Positions 1 through 10,073 of a DNA stretch of 46,050 nt are shown here, in pieces. Origin of the DNA: Aeromonadales bacterium (lineage in GTDB: Bacteria; Pseudomonadota; Gammaproteobacteria; Enterobacterales; Succinivibrionaceae); the NCBI GenBank assembly GCA_012519775.1, contig JAAYPN010000084.1, forward strand, positions 1-46,050, given 5' to 3'. Position 1 is the stretch's first letter; every line of letters begins with the position of its first letter. Under the pieces are notes generated by a model, which saw only the letters and a list, made by a program, of their open reading frames with translations, was not told where the DNA came from and did not search any database. The translations under genes were made by a program, and so were the position numbers.

Positions 1-2
1 CT

Positions 3-1703
3 GAGAATTTAAAGGAAAAGGTTTTATCAAAATTTGTAGCTCATGATGAGAGTGAGAATTTAACATCTGATTTTACAGATGAGAATACTCTTTTAAATCA
101 GAATACTACAGATGAGAGTGCTATAAATACTCCTGAAGATACACCAGAAATGAAGAGTGTTGAAAATCCATTTGCAAGTCTTTTCAAACCTATTCCTTCA
201 TCAACTGATACTATCGCATCAGGTAGCAGTACAGAGCAGACTTTAAATCAGAGAGTTGTAACTCTTGAAGAAAAGGCATCAGTATTCTCTGAGGCAAACA
301 CAGCTGATTTAACTGATGAGCTTTCAGATGATAACACTCAAAAGGCAACTGCTGATTTATCATCAGATGATTACGATCCTATTAAGACTGACAATAAGGA
401 TGTAATCAACTCAAATCTAAAGAACGCAGAGCAAAAGCCGGCTTTATTTAATACCCCATTTAATAATACTGACGGCAAGGTTAATACATCAGCTTCACAG
501 AACAATGAGGCAATAAGCCAGAAGATCATTCATGATCTTGTTCCAAAAAATGAACTTGAAGACTCTGTTGTACCATCAGATATTAAAGGTAAAGGTCAGG
601 ATATCAGCACCATTACCACTAATGATGAAGCTATTGATGATATTGAGATTAACTCAATTCCAACAAAGACAGCAGGAGCAGCTGCCATCACCAATGGTCA
701 GAATGAGCCTATTCCAACTAATACAGTAGTTGATGATGTACAGCCTGTTCAGGAAAAATCAGGACTGTTCTCAAAGATAGCATCATTATTCGGTGGTGGT
801 AAAAAAGAACAGATATCAGAGACAAAAGCAGCTGAAACTCAAAGTGTTCAGACACCGCTTGATGCTGCCAACATGTTATCTTTAAGTGCTAAAGGCTCAC
901 CATTAGATAATATGATGTATACCCTAAGAACACAGATTTTAAACCCTGCGCTTCCACAGGCTTTAAAGAATGAAGCTAAAAGGTACTTAGAGCAGCTTGA
1001 AAACCCAATTGATGATTTACCTAGTGTATCTAATTGGCTTAACTTTACACAGGTACCAATGTCACCATCATCTCCTCAGGCATTAGCACTGCACCAGTGG
1101 GCATTTATGCTGCTTGCCATCAGATTCTCACAGATAGGTAAGTCTGTAGATAAATTCTTAAAGAAGAATGTTGATCTTGAAGAAGATGTATTTGACGAGG
1201 AATTAAAGAAGCTCTCATCTGCAGTTACAGGTGATGGCAAAAACGCAATAAAAGGCTCTCTTCAAGAGGCTTTAGATCAGATTATAAGATTCCAGAATCC
1301 TCCAAAGGAAAATCTGCCTGTACTTTATCAGTACATTCCTCTACCTCCATCATATGAAGGTGGTCGTGAAGGCGGATTCAATGCTCAACCTGTAATCGAA
1401 GAAGATGGCAAGCAGTCATGGCACCTGTCATTTGTCTTTGATTTAGAAGGCTTAGGACCTATTGAAATCAGAGCAGAAGCTAAGATCCCAGAATTGAAAC
1501 TATCTGTCGTAGCAAGCACCTTAAAGGGCTTACAGAAAGTTCAGCAGTGTCTTCCTGTATTAAAAGAAAAACTGCAGAATATTGGTATTACCACAAGAAC
1601 AGCATCAGCAAGACTAGGACAAGTACATTTAAGAGAAACAAATGTGGTTTCTAATGCACCTGCCAAGAGAAATGATGGTTCTAATCTGTCTGTAGATATT
1701 TAG
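3..1703 (+). CDS. FliK-like flagellar hook-length control protein, 5' truncated by window edge
   Basis: The frame stays open from the window start through the ORF-track ATG at 150. Long Asp/Ser/Thr-rich N-terminus, then a C-terminal Flg_hook/FliK-C-like segment (WHLSFVFDLEGLGPIEIRAEAKIPELKLSVVAS...LQNIGI). Followed by an FlhB-C-like ORF. Confidence 0.65.
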   Translation, partial: ENLKEKVLSKFVAHDESENLTSDFTDENTLLNQNTTDESAINTPEDTPEMKSVENPFASLFKPIPSSTDTIASGSSTEQTLNQRVVTLEEKASVFSEANTADLTDELSDDNTQKATADLSSDDYDPIKTDNKDVINSNLKNAEQKPALFNTPFNNTDGKVNTSASQNNEAISQKIIHDLVPKNELEDSVVPSDIKGKGQDISTITTNDEAIDDIEINSIPTKTAGAAAITNGQNEPIPTNTVVDDVQPVQEKSGLFSKIASLFGGGKKEQISETKAAETQSVQTPLDAANMLSLSAKGSPLDNMMYTLRTQILNPALPQALKNEAKRYLEQLENPIDDLPSVSNWLNFTQVPMSPSSPQALALHQWAFMLLAIRFSQIGKSVDKFLKKNVDLEEDVFDEELKKLSSAVTGDGKNAIKGSLQEALDQIIRFQNPPKENLPVLYQYIPLPPSYEGGREGGFNAQPVIEEDGKQSWHLSFVFDLEGLGPIEIRAEAKIPELKLSVVASTLKGLQKVQQCLPVLKEKLQNIGITTRTASARLGQVHLRETNVVSNAPAKRNDGSNLSVDI

Positions 1704-1711
1704 GAAATACT

Positions 1712-2164
1712 ATGGAAAACCAAGATCAAGATAAAGAAATTATAAATCCAGAGGTTATTGAGCCAAATGATGACATGTCCTCTATCATCAACGATAAGGC
1801 AGAAGGTTCAAGCAAGGTAAACACTACAGATGAAGACGGCTCTTTTAAAGCCACCTATGATAAGGCCGCAGCTGCTGTTGCTTTGAGCTATCATGAAGGT
1901 GATGAGTCACCATTTGTAAGTGCTTTAGGTTATGAGTCAAGAGCTCAGGCTATTATTGATATGGCAAAAGAGCTTGGCATCTATGTACATAAAGATCCTG
2001 CCCTCTTTGACCAGTTAAAAAATCTAAAAGAAGGTGCTAATGTGCCTCCAGAGCTGTTTGAAATTATCTCAACTATTCTTGCATTCAGCTATTATCTTCA
2101 GGGTAAGACACCTGCATCCTACACAAGAAAAGATGGTTCAAAGGCTATAAATACAGAAGCTTAA
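1712..2164 (+). CDS. FlhB C-terminal domain homologue (FhlB-type, EscU/YscU/HrcU family)
   Basis: AAAAVALSYHEGDESPFVSALGYESRAQAIIDMAKELGIYVHKDPALFDQLKNLKEGANVPPELFEIISTILAFSYYLQG matches the pattern of the cytoplasmic FlhB_C domain standing alone. Confidence 0.75.
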   Translation: MENQDQDKEIINPEVIEPNDDMSSIINDKAEGSSKVNTTDEDGSFKATYDKAAAAVALSYHEGDESPFVSALGYESRAQAIIDMAKELGIYVHKDPALFDQLKNLKEGANVPPELFEIISTILAFSYYLQGKTPASYTRKDGSKAINTEA

Positions 2165-2194
2165 TACTGATTTAAGTTTTTAAGGATTGAATTG

Positions 2195-2223
2195 CGGCGT
2201 GGTTTTCACCACGCCGTTTTTAT
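2195..2223 (+). terminator. Rho-independent terminator
   Basis: cggcgtgg-ttttca-ccacgccg stem followed by ttttta. Confidence 0.8.
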
Positions 2224-2231
2224 TTGTAAGA

Positions 2232-4958
2232 CTAATCGTTTGACTCGTCAGGTGAGTAAGGAACAGGCTCTTTATAGGAGCTGTCAGTTACAGTTACTGT
2301 ACAGTTCTGATCTACATATCTAATCTTATCAAGACGTGCAGGTAGGAGATTTAAACCTGGCAGAATGCAGTTGTCACCAACTATGTTGCCTGACTTGTTG
2401 AAGTTTACGAATTTCACTCCGTCAGGACGCTTTAAATCAAGTGAACTTGGACCACCACGCTCCTGAAGGTATTTTGCGTATACTCTCATTGCACCTGATG
2501 AACCAAACAGACCTGTTGACTTGTTATCATCAAAGCCTACCCAGGTTGCAACAACCTGATCAGAATCGATACCTACAGACCAGGTATCGCGACTGTCATT
2601 GGTTGTACCGGTCTTGGTTGCAATATTAAGATTTGGGAACAGTCTGCCGATACGTCTTCCTGTACCAATCTTTGTAGCCTGCATCATTACATACATGGTC
2701 AGGTATGAATCACGAGGATCAAGTGTTGGTTCACGCTGTTCATCCTTACGCTCGTACACAATCTTACCGTTTTTAATTACAGTTCTTAAAGTGGTCAGAT
2801 TCTTGTAACGGCCCTCTGTTGCAAGTGAGGTGTAAATCTGGTTTACCTCAAATGGAGTTAGCTCGATAGTACCTAAAAGAATTGATGGGTAGAATGGAAT
2901 CCTTGATTTATCAACACCCACAGCAAGTAAGGTATCGCGTACTGAATTTAAACCTACACGCATACCGATTTTAACAGTTGGAATGTTCATGGAACGAGCC
3001 ATTGCAACATAGGTTGCCATACTGCCATGGTACTTCTTATCATCATTGTGAGGCTGCCACTTTTTACCGTCGGCAAGTCTTACTGTAATAGGTTCATCAT
3101 GAACTACGGTACCTAAATGAATACCACGGTTAAAGGCTGTTAAATAAACAAATGGCTTGATAATAGAGCCAACCTGTCTCTTACCTTCAACCACACGGTT
3201 AAAGCCCGCATACTGAGGAGTTCTGCTACCAACCACAGCTGAAACCTCAGCTGTTCTCCAAGAACTTACAACCATAGCAGCTTCAAGTCCCTGAAGATGA
3301 CGTTCTTTTTCAATTACCTTAAGCTCTTCCTCAACAGACTTTTCAGCAGCAAGCTGTGCCTGAGGGTCAAGACTAGTAAAGATCTTAATGCCGTTACCTG
3401 ACAGGAAATCAGAATCGAACTTTGAGGCAATCTCTCTTTTTAGAACACCCATGAAGGCAGGTGTCTTTGAGTAATTCATTGAGCCGCGCTTTATCACACC
3501 TAAAGGACGGGCTGTATACTGCTCATATTCTGTGTTTGTAATAATGCCACGGTTCTTTAAGACAGCTAATACAACGTTACGACGCTCTAAGGCCTGATCA
3601 GGATGTCTCCATGGATCATAGTAGGATGGGCCTTTAATGATACCGACAAGTAAAGCCATCTGATCCTGAGTCAGCTCTGATACAGGAACACCAAAGTAGA
3701 AGTATGAGGCAAGACCGAAACCGTAAACACCAGATGAGCCGTTCTGACCTAAATAGATTTCATTTAGGTAGGCTTCTAAAATCTGATCTTTGGTATAACG
3801 CTGATTCATGATTAGCGCCATAATAATTTCTTTAATCTTTCTTGAATAGCTCTTTTGTGAATTTAAAAAGTAATTCTTAACAAGCTGCTGAGTGATGGTA
3901 GAACCACCCTCAACTACTGAATGAGCGATAGTATTCTTTACAAAGGCACGAATGATAGCAAAGAAGTTAACACCAAGATTAGTCTTAAAAGAGCGGTCCT
4001 CAATTTCAAGCAGTGTGGTGATTAAAGCCTCAGGTACTTCCTGCTTGCTGATAAAGATACGATCCTCTTTTGGATCGATACGGTTGATTCGGTCTAATAA
4101 AACCGGATCCATTCTCACGTAGCCTAACTCTTCTTTTGTATCGGCATTGACGATTTTTGAAATTCTCTGGCCGTTAAACTCAATAAGTAAAGACATGCCA
4201 GGCTCAGTTGCATCCGGAAAATCAAAAGGACGACGCAAAACCACCATACGGCTTGTCTTATCGTTTACAGCAAACTCACCTGGACTTCTTGGATTGCTAA
4301 CCTGACGGTATTTTAATAAACGAAGCTCATACTTCATCTGTTGCAAAGACAGCTTCTGATCGGCATAAAGCTCAAGCGGTCTTGAGTAGACAACTGCAGG
4401 TAGCACCCACTTGTCATCCACACCGAATTTTTCTAAAACAATTGAATCAAAGTAGACAAATAAAATGGCAAGCAGCACAAATGCACCAAGACCAGCCTCC
4501 AGAACAAGAGTTAAAAATCTTCTTTTAAAACTCTTTTTGCCAGGCTTCTTATCATTTTGTTTATCATCGCAGTTCTGATTGTCGCTGTTTGAAGAATCAC
4601 TGCCGCCTGTTGAAGCTTTCGAATTGCCAGATGATGCCTTAAATGAAGCAATTTTATCTACTATGCGACCTAGAAATGAGCCCTCATCATTTTGTGCACT
4701 CTCATTTATCTTTGTACTGCCTTGCTCATTCTTAAAGGATGCATCACTGCTGTCAAAAGATGGCTCACTTTTGCTACCTATTGAGGCGAAACTGTCATTG
4801 CCAAAAGAACTGTTGTCAAAGGTAGGCTCTACTTTTTTAGAATTCTCTGATGCAGGAGTTTTTTTATCCATTTCATCTATGGCAGAAAATCCCTTTAAAT
4901 ATTCGTCTGTTGAATTATTGTTGTTCATAATCGTTGTCATTGCAAAATAATGCTCCAT
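2232..4958 (-). CDS. mrcB: Penicillin-binding protein 1B (bifunctional transglycosylase/transpeptidase)
   Basis: UB2H-like region, GT51 motifs (EDRSF, GGSTITQQLVKN), transpeptidase motifs GSIIKPF (SxxK), SMN (SxN), KTGT. The true start may be an internal Met. Confidence 0.95.
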   Translation of the reverse strand: MEHYFAMTTIMNNNNSTDEYLKGFSAIDEMDKKTPASENSKKVEPTFDNSSFGNDSFASIGSKSEPSFDSSDASFKNEQGSTKINESAQNDEGSFLGRIVDKIASFKASSGNSKASTGGSDSSNSDNQNCDDKQNDKKPGKKSFKRRFLTLVLEAGLGAFVLLAILFVYFDSIVLEKFGVDDKWVLPAVVYSRPLELYADQKLSLQQMKYELRLLKYRQVSNPRSPGEFAVNDKTSRMVVLRRPFDFPDATEPGMSLLIEFNGQRISKIVNADTKEELGYVRMDPVLLDRINRIDPKEDRIFISKQEVPEALITTLLEIEDRSFKTNLGVNFFAIIRAFVKNTIAHSVVEGGSTITQQLVKNYFLNSQKSYSRKIKEIIMALIMNQRYTKDQILEAYLNEIYLGQNGSSGVYGFGLASYFYFGVPVSELTQDQMALLVGIIKGPSYYDPWRHPDQALERRNVVLAVLKNRGIITNTEYEQYTARPLGVIKRGSMNYSKTPAFMGVLKREIASKFDSDFLSGNGIKIFTSLDPQAQLAAEKSVEEELKVIEKERHLQGLEAAMVVSSWRTAEVSAVVGSRTPQYAGFNRVVEGKRQVGSIIKPFVYLTAFNRGIHLGTVVHDEPITVRLADGKKWQPHNDDKKYHGSMATYVAMARSMNIPTVKIGMRVGLNSVRDTLLAVGVDKSRIPFYPSILLGTIELTPFEVNQIYTSLATEGRYKNLTTLRTVIKNGKIVYERKDEQREPTLDPRDSYLTMYVMMQATKIGTGRRIGRLFPNLNIATKTGTTNDSRDTWSVGIDSDQVVATWVGFDDNKSTGLFGSSGAMRVYAKYLQERGGPSSLDLKRPDGVKFVNFNKSGNIVGDNCILPGLNLLPARLDKIRYVDQNCTVTVTDSSYKEPVPYSPDESND

Positions 4959-5242
4959 TATATCAAAATAGAGCTTATATAAATGAGCAATTGCTTAGCT
5001 TTGTGGAAGTTTTTTATCAGATTGTGTAAATAAAAAAATCTGAAAAACGGTACTCAGTTCAATGAATTTGACAATTTTACTGCGCTAATTTTGTTCTATG
5101 TCAAATAATAAATTTATAAACTTGATAGAAATTAAATACTCATGCATAATTGCGAACTTGAAGATATTAGCAATGTCTTTAGTATTAAATTATAAGTGAG
5201 TACTTAAGACTTCTGTATTTTTGGACGGAACTTAAGTTAAGG

Positions 5243-5713
5243 ATGAGTATTATGGCTGACAATGAAAAGACTGCAATTGCAATCGACTCCATGGGCCCAT
5301 TGGCTATTGCCGGTGTAGAACCATACCAAGAACAACCAGGCGAGGAATACATGAATGAGAAGCAGAAAGCTCATTTCAAGAAAATTCTTACCGCTTGGCG
5401 AGATCAGCTACGTAACGAAGTTGATCGCACTGTAGGCCACATGAAGAGCGAAGCTGCAAACTTCCCTGATCCTCTAGACAGAGCTTCTCAGGAAGAAGAG
5501 TTTGCCTTAGAGCTTAGAGCTCGTGATCGTGAACGTAAGCTGATTAAAAAGATTGATAAGACTTTAGCTAAAGTCAATAACGATGAGTTTGGCTACTGTG
5601 AGCAGTGTGGCATCGAGATTGGCATTAAGCGTCTTGAAGCACGTCCAACTGCTGATCTATGCGTAGATTGCAAAGCTTTAGCTGAAATTAAAGAAAAACA
5701 GCTAGAAGGCTAA
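5243..5713 (+). CDS. dksA: RNA polymerase-binding transcription factor DksA
   Basis: [30 protein letters not shown]...[26 protein letters not shown] (zinc finger). Confidence 0.97.
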   Translation: MSIMADNEKTAIAIDSMGPLAIAGVEPYQEQPGEEYMNEKQKAHFKKILTAWRDQLRNEVDRTVGHMKSEAANFPDPLDRASQEEEFALELRARDRERKLIKKIDKTLAKVNNDEFGYCEQCGIEIGIKRLEARPTADLCVDCKALAEIKEKQLEG

Positions 5714-5768
5714 TTACCTTTATTATAGAAGATGGCTTTCAATAAGAATTGAAGGCCATCATCCTTTT

Positions 5769-6635
5769 ATGTCTTACACCGGTCGTTTCGCACCTTCCCC
5801 AAGTGGACGTCTCCACTATGGATCACTTATATGCGCTCTAGGTTCATACCTTGTGGCAAAGCATTTTCATGGCAGAATTCTCCTTCGCATTGAAGATCTG
5901 GATTTTTACCGCTGCAAAAAAGAATACACCACACAAATCATTGAAGAGCTTAACTCTCTAGGCTTTGAATATGATGAACCTCCGTATATCCAGTCAGAGC
6001 ATACTGAGGTTTATGAAAAAGCAATAAAGGCTCTTTTAGAAAAGAACAAAGCCTTTTACTGCGACTGCACCCGAGCAAAGATCAAAGAAACTCCATGCAC
6101 CTGTTATCAAAGGCAACAGGAACTTGATTTATCAAAACCTCACTCTGTTCGCTACAGATTAGATGGCATTGAAAACATCTTTGATGATTTTCTACAGGGA
6201 AAAGTTAAAACTACCTTTAATGAGAACACACTAGTTTTAAAACGCGCAGATGGCATGATTGCCTATAATTTAGCCTGTGTTGTTGATGATATAAGACAGG
6301 GAGTTACTCAGGTGGTACGAGGCAGTGATCTTACAGATATAACGCCTGCGCAAATGTGTTTATACAAAGACTTTAAAGCAAAAGATGTAAGTTACCTGCA
6401 CCTGCCTTTAGTTTTAGAAGATGAAAAACACAAACTCTCAAAACAGAATCTGGCAAAACCAGTGCTTGATTTGGACACAAAAGAGAATCTTCTAATAAGT
6501 GCGCTTGAATTTTTAGGTCAAGATATAAGCAGAATATATGTAAATTCAGGATGCAAAGGTATTTTAAATAAAGCTATTGAATCTTTTGATATAAAAAGAA
6601 TCAATAGCCTTCCAAAACTCTGTCCTTATTTATAG
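5769..6635 (+). CDS. gluQ: Glutamyl-Q tRNA(Asp) synthetase
   Basis: RFAPSPSGRLHYGSL, zinc-site cysteines (FYCDCTRAKIKETPCTC), KLSKQN motif, located directly after dksA. Confidence 0.93.
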   Translation: MSYTGRFAPSPSGRLHYGSLICALGSYLVAKHFHGRILLRIEDLDFYRCKKEYTTQIIEELNSLGFEYDEPPYIQSEHTEVYEKAIKALLEKNKAFYCDCTRAKIKETPCTCYQRQQELDLSKPHSVRYRLDGIENIFDDFLQGKVKTTFNENTLVLKRADGMIAYNLACVVDDIRQGVTQVVRGSDLTDITPAQMCLYKDFKAKDVSYLHLPLVLEDEKHKLSKQNLAKPVLDLDTKENLLISALEFLGQDISRIYVNSGCKGILNKAIESFDIKRINSLPKLCPYL

Positions 6636-6639
6636 ATGC

Positions 6640-7312
6640 TACTTTTTCACAGCCATAATAACTGTAAATTTCTGATTTGAATAAACAGGTAATACCTCAG
6701 AGAATTTAGCCTCTCTTAGCCTAGAGATTTCTCTGTCTACACAGGTCTTACTGTCAAATTCTCTGCGCTCTTTCCATAGTGCAATATCATTCTCAGTATG
6801 GCCACTGCAGTAAATCTGCTCTATCCAGTAACTGTCGAGCTTTTCATTTAAAAATGGAGTGCGGCGCAGAACTCATCGTAGTTTACAAAGATACCGCCCT
6901 GTTTTAGGTTCTTGTAGATGATTGAAAAGAGTTTCTGCTTATCCTCGTTTTAAAGATGATGGATGGATAAGGCTAAGATGATGCAATCATACTTATCGCC
7001 TGGAAAATCATTTAAGTAATCTGAAACTATATAATGAAAATTATGTAAAGACTCAAAACGCTCTTTTGCCACATCAAGCATTTTCGATGCTAAATCAACC
7101 AATACAAAATTTGATTTTTTAGAATATTTATACCAGTAATAGGACAGTAAACCGGTAATATCCCCCAGATCCAGTAGTTTTTCAGGTTTATGAACACATG
7201 AGAGAATGAATTTAGTAGCGCCTATATAGAACTTGTCAAAACAAGTAATGAACTTCCTGCGGTTTTCATCGTACTCTCAGGCTACTTTATTGAATTGGCT
7301 TTCTATAGTCAT
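6640..7312 (-). pseudogene. Class I SAM-dependent methyltransferase, degenerate
   Basis: Reverse-strand translation MTIESQFNKVA*EYDENRRKFITCFDKFY...LLDLGDITGLLSYYW...FVLVDLASKMLDVAKERF...GDKYDCIILALSIHHL*NEDKQKLFSIIYKNLKQGGIFVNYDEF [frameshift] TPFLNEKLDSYWIEQIY...FTVIMAVKK*. In-frame TGA at 7279-7277, TAA at 6952-6950, frameshift near 6855-6872. Confidence 0.85.
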
Positions 7313-7433
7313 AAAAGTAACCTATATAGCGGATTAAAGAGAAAAAAAACTCTTCTTTGTATAGTTTAATATACCATATTACTTATACATAAAAATTAAC
7401 AAAGAGAGATTAAACTGCATTGATAATGTTAAA

Positions 7434-8978
7434 ATGCTACAATGTGCGAGTTTATATTCAATGAGGATTAAAAAAATTTCTGCTCCATTGCAAGGACTTG
7501 ATCTAGAAAGTCTTAAAAAAAATAAAGCATTAGTAAGAAAAAACGGCACTGCTAAATTAGTGGTGTCAGCATCAGATCTGAATCTTGATTTTAATGCTGT
7601 CTCTGAAAAAGCTATGAAAGTGGTTAGCCAGTTGCAAAAACACAACTTTAAAGCATACTTAGTTGGCGGCTGCATTAGAGATCTGCTGCTTGGTAAAAAG
7701 CCAAAGGATTTTGACGTTTCAACTGACGCAACTCCAGAACAGGTGCGAAAGATCTTTCCATCTAACTCAAGAATCATCGGCCGTAGATTTAAAATTGTCC
7801 ATGTAATCTTTGGAAGAAACATCATTGAAGTTACAACCTTCAGAAGCAATAAGGTTGCACCTACAAATAAAGCCGAAAAGAAATTCTCAACAAGAATCTC
7901 TGATAATTCAGGTATGTTAATTCGCGACAATGTTTACGGTAAGAACATTGTTGAGGATTCACTGCGCCGTGACTTCACCATTAACGCTTTGTATCTTGAT
8001 CCTGTTAAAAAGGAAATCTACGACTACAACGGCGGTCTTTATGATATAACACAGAACGTTATTGATATCATTGGTGATCCACAGGTCCGTTACTCTGAAG
8101 ATCCTGTTCGTATGATTAGAGCACTAAGATTCAGTGCCAAATTGAACTTTAAGATTTCAAAGAGAACAGCTGATCCTATTAAAAAGCTTTCTTCAAACCT
8201 GCTTGATGTATCAAATGCACGTATGTTTGAAGAGGTTAACAAGCTGTTCCTGACAGGTCATGGTCATGAGAGCTTTGATATTCTAAGAAAATATCACATC
8301 TTTGAGTTGCTCTTCCCTGCAACTAAGGAATTCTTAGACAATCAGACCTTCCTGCAGTTTGTAGATTACGCTCTTGTAAGCTCAGATAACCGCTACAAGG
8401 AAAACAAGCCTAACATGCCTCATTTCCTGTATGCTGTAATTCTATGGACTGTATTCTCAGTACAGCTCTATCAGTTAAATCAGTATCAGTTCAGCATGGT
8501 AGAGCCTGTAGACAGCGCTAACCTTATTAAAAACGTTTTACACTGCGTCTTAAATGAGCAGCAGAAAGTTACCGCAATGCCTATGGCGGTATCTGACAGT
8601 ATCAAGTCACTATGGAGAATGCAGCTTCGTCTGACCTCTTTTGAAGAAGAGGAAAATCCAAATACAGTAACTGACAGAAACATCTTTAGAGCAGCCTTTG
8701 ACTTCCTGTGCCTGAGAGCTAAATTTGAGCCATTCTTAGAAAGCTATGTTAACTTCTGGCAGCCTTATTATCAAAAATCAAAGATTCAGGCTATGAAGAT
8801 GCAGGCATTAAAAGAGCCAAAAGGTAAAAAAAAGAGAGATAAGTTAGAAGCAAAACGCGGTAAAAAGCAGACTTTTGCAACTGAAGGTTTTGAAGATGAA
8901 AAGAACCTGTCAGCCAAAAGAAAAGCTCAGCTTGATAAGGCAAGAGCATGGCGTGCTTCTATGAATCTGAGTTCATAG
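7434..8978 (+). CDS. pcnB: Poly(A) polymerase I
   Basis: YLVGGCIRDLLLGKKPKDFDVSTDATPEQVRKIF, RRDFTINALYLD, basic C-terminal tail; folK follows. A later start (MRIKKISAPL) is likely. Confidence 0.93.
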   Translation: MLQCASLYSMRIKKISAPLQGLDLESLKKNKALVRKNGTAKLVVSASDLNLDFNAVSEKAMKVVSQLQKHNFKAYLVGGCIRDLLLGKKPKDFDVSTDATPEQVRKIFPSNSRIIGRRFKIVHVIFGRNIIEVTTFRSNKVAPTNKAEKKFSTRISDNSGMLIRDNVYGKNIVEDSLRRDFTINALYLDPVKKEIYDYNGGLYDITQNVIDIIGDPQVRYSEDPVRMIRALRFSAKLNFKISKRTADPIKKLSSNLLDVSNARMFEEVNKLFLTGHGHESFDILRKYHIFELLFPATKEFLDNQTFLQFVDYALVSSDNRYKENKPNMPHFLYAVILWTVFSVQLYQLNQYQFSMVEPVDSANLIKNVLHCVLNEQQKVTAMPMAVSDSIKSLWRMQLRLTSFEEEENPNTVTDRNIFRAAFDFLCLRAKFEPFLESYVNFWQPYYQKSKIQAMKMQALKEPKGKKKRDKLEAKRGKKQTFATEGFEDEKNLSAKRKAQLDKARAWRASMNLSS

Positions 8979-8979
8979 C

Positions 8980-9474
8980 ATGAAAAACGTTCTACTGTCT
9001 TTAGGCTCTAATATGGGAGTAAGCACTGATATTATTAACAGTGCCTGTGAGGATATTAAAAATCATCCATCTGTAAGTTCATATGTAAAGTCATCTTTGT
9101 ATCTTACAAAACCTGTAGGATATTTAGATCAGGATGACTTTATCAATGTTGCACTTGCAATTGAAACAGCTTTAGAACCTCATGAGCTTCTAAAGCTATG
9201 TAACGAGCTTGAACAAAAGTACAAGCGAGTTCGTCTGTTTAAAGATGGTCCTAGAACCTTAGATGTAGACATTATTGCCTACAATGATTTGCGAATTGAA
9301 GATAAAAACCTTATCATTCCACACGCAAGAATGCATGAAAGGGCTTTTGTATTAGCCCCGTTAAAAGAGATTGTTCCTTCATTTGTAATATGCTCTTTTA
9401 ATAAAACCATAAGTGAACTCTACGAAGAACTACCAACTAAAGAAAAGCAAGGTGCTAAAGTATTAAATGGCTAA
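8980..9474 (+). CDS. folK: 2-amino-4-hydroxy-6-hydroxymethyldihydropteridine pyrophosphokinase
   Basis: LLSLGSNMG...; GPRTLDVDIIAYNDLRIEDKNLIIPHARMHERAFVLAPL. Confidence 0.95.
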   Translation: MKNVLLSLGSNMGVSTDIINSACEDIKNHPSVSSYVKSSLYLTKPVGYLDQDDFINVALAIETALEPHELLKLCNELEQKYKRVRLFKDGPRTLDVDIIAYNDLRIEDKNLIIPHARMHERAFVLAPLKEIVPSFVICSFNKTISELYEELPTKEKQGAKVLNG

Positions 9475-10063
9475 AGACAACTGCAATATCAAGCTTATAG
9501 TCGGTCTTGGAAATCCAGGTTCAGAATACGACCACACCAGACATAACATTGGTGTAGACTTTTTATATATGCTTGCTGATAAATACAAGATCTCACTAAG
9601 ACCTGAAAACAAATTCTCAGGTCTTGTAGGCAGAGGCGATATTCTAGGTCATGAGGTACGTCTTGCATATCCTACAACCTATATGAATGAATCAGGCAGA
9701 TGTGTAGGTGCTCTTTGCAATTTCTACAAGATCAAGCCTGAAGAGATTTTAGTCTGCCATGATGATCTTGATTTAGATGCAGGCCACATGAAATTCAAGT
9801 TCGGAGGCGGTCTTGCAGGCCACAACGGATTACGTTCAATAACAGCAAATCTAGCTAACTCTCAGAATTACTACCGCCTAAGACTGGGTATTGGTAAACC
9901 ACCATCAAAGGAAGTAATAAACTGGGTACTAGGAAGACCAAGTTCACAGGACAAAGAGAAAATTGATGAAGCTTACGACACAGCGCTGATTGCTATTGAA
10001 AAGCTATTTAAAGAAGGGGTATCAAAAGCCACTTCACTTATTAACGGTTTTAAGCCACACTAG
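9467..10063 (+). CDS. pth: Peptidyl-tRNA hydrolase
   Basis: KLIVGLGNPGSEYDHTRHNIG (catalytic His), VCHDDLDLDAGHMKFKFGGGLAGHNGLRSI. Confidence 0.97.
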   Translation: MAKDNCNIKLIVGLGNPGSEYDHTRHNIGVDFLYMLADKYKISLRPENKFSGLVGRGDILGHEVRLAYPTTYMNESGRCVGALCNFYKIKPEEILVCHDDLDLDAGHMKFKFGGGLAGHNGLRSITANLANSQNYYRLRLGIGKPPSKEVINWVLGRPSSQDKEKIDEAYDTALIAIEKLFKEGVSKATSLINGFKPH

Positions 10064-10073
10064 GAGATAAAAA

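Noticed and set aside
7379-7930. 183-aa reverse-strand ORF
   Set aside because: Lies antisense within pcnB; composition looks like a shadow ORF, with no family-like motifs.
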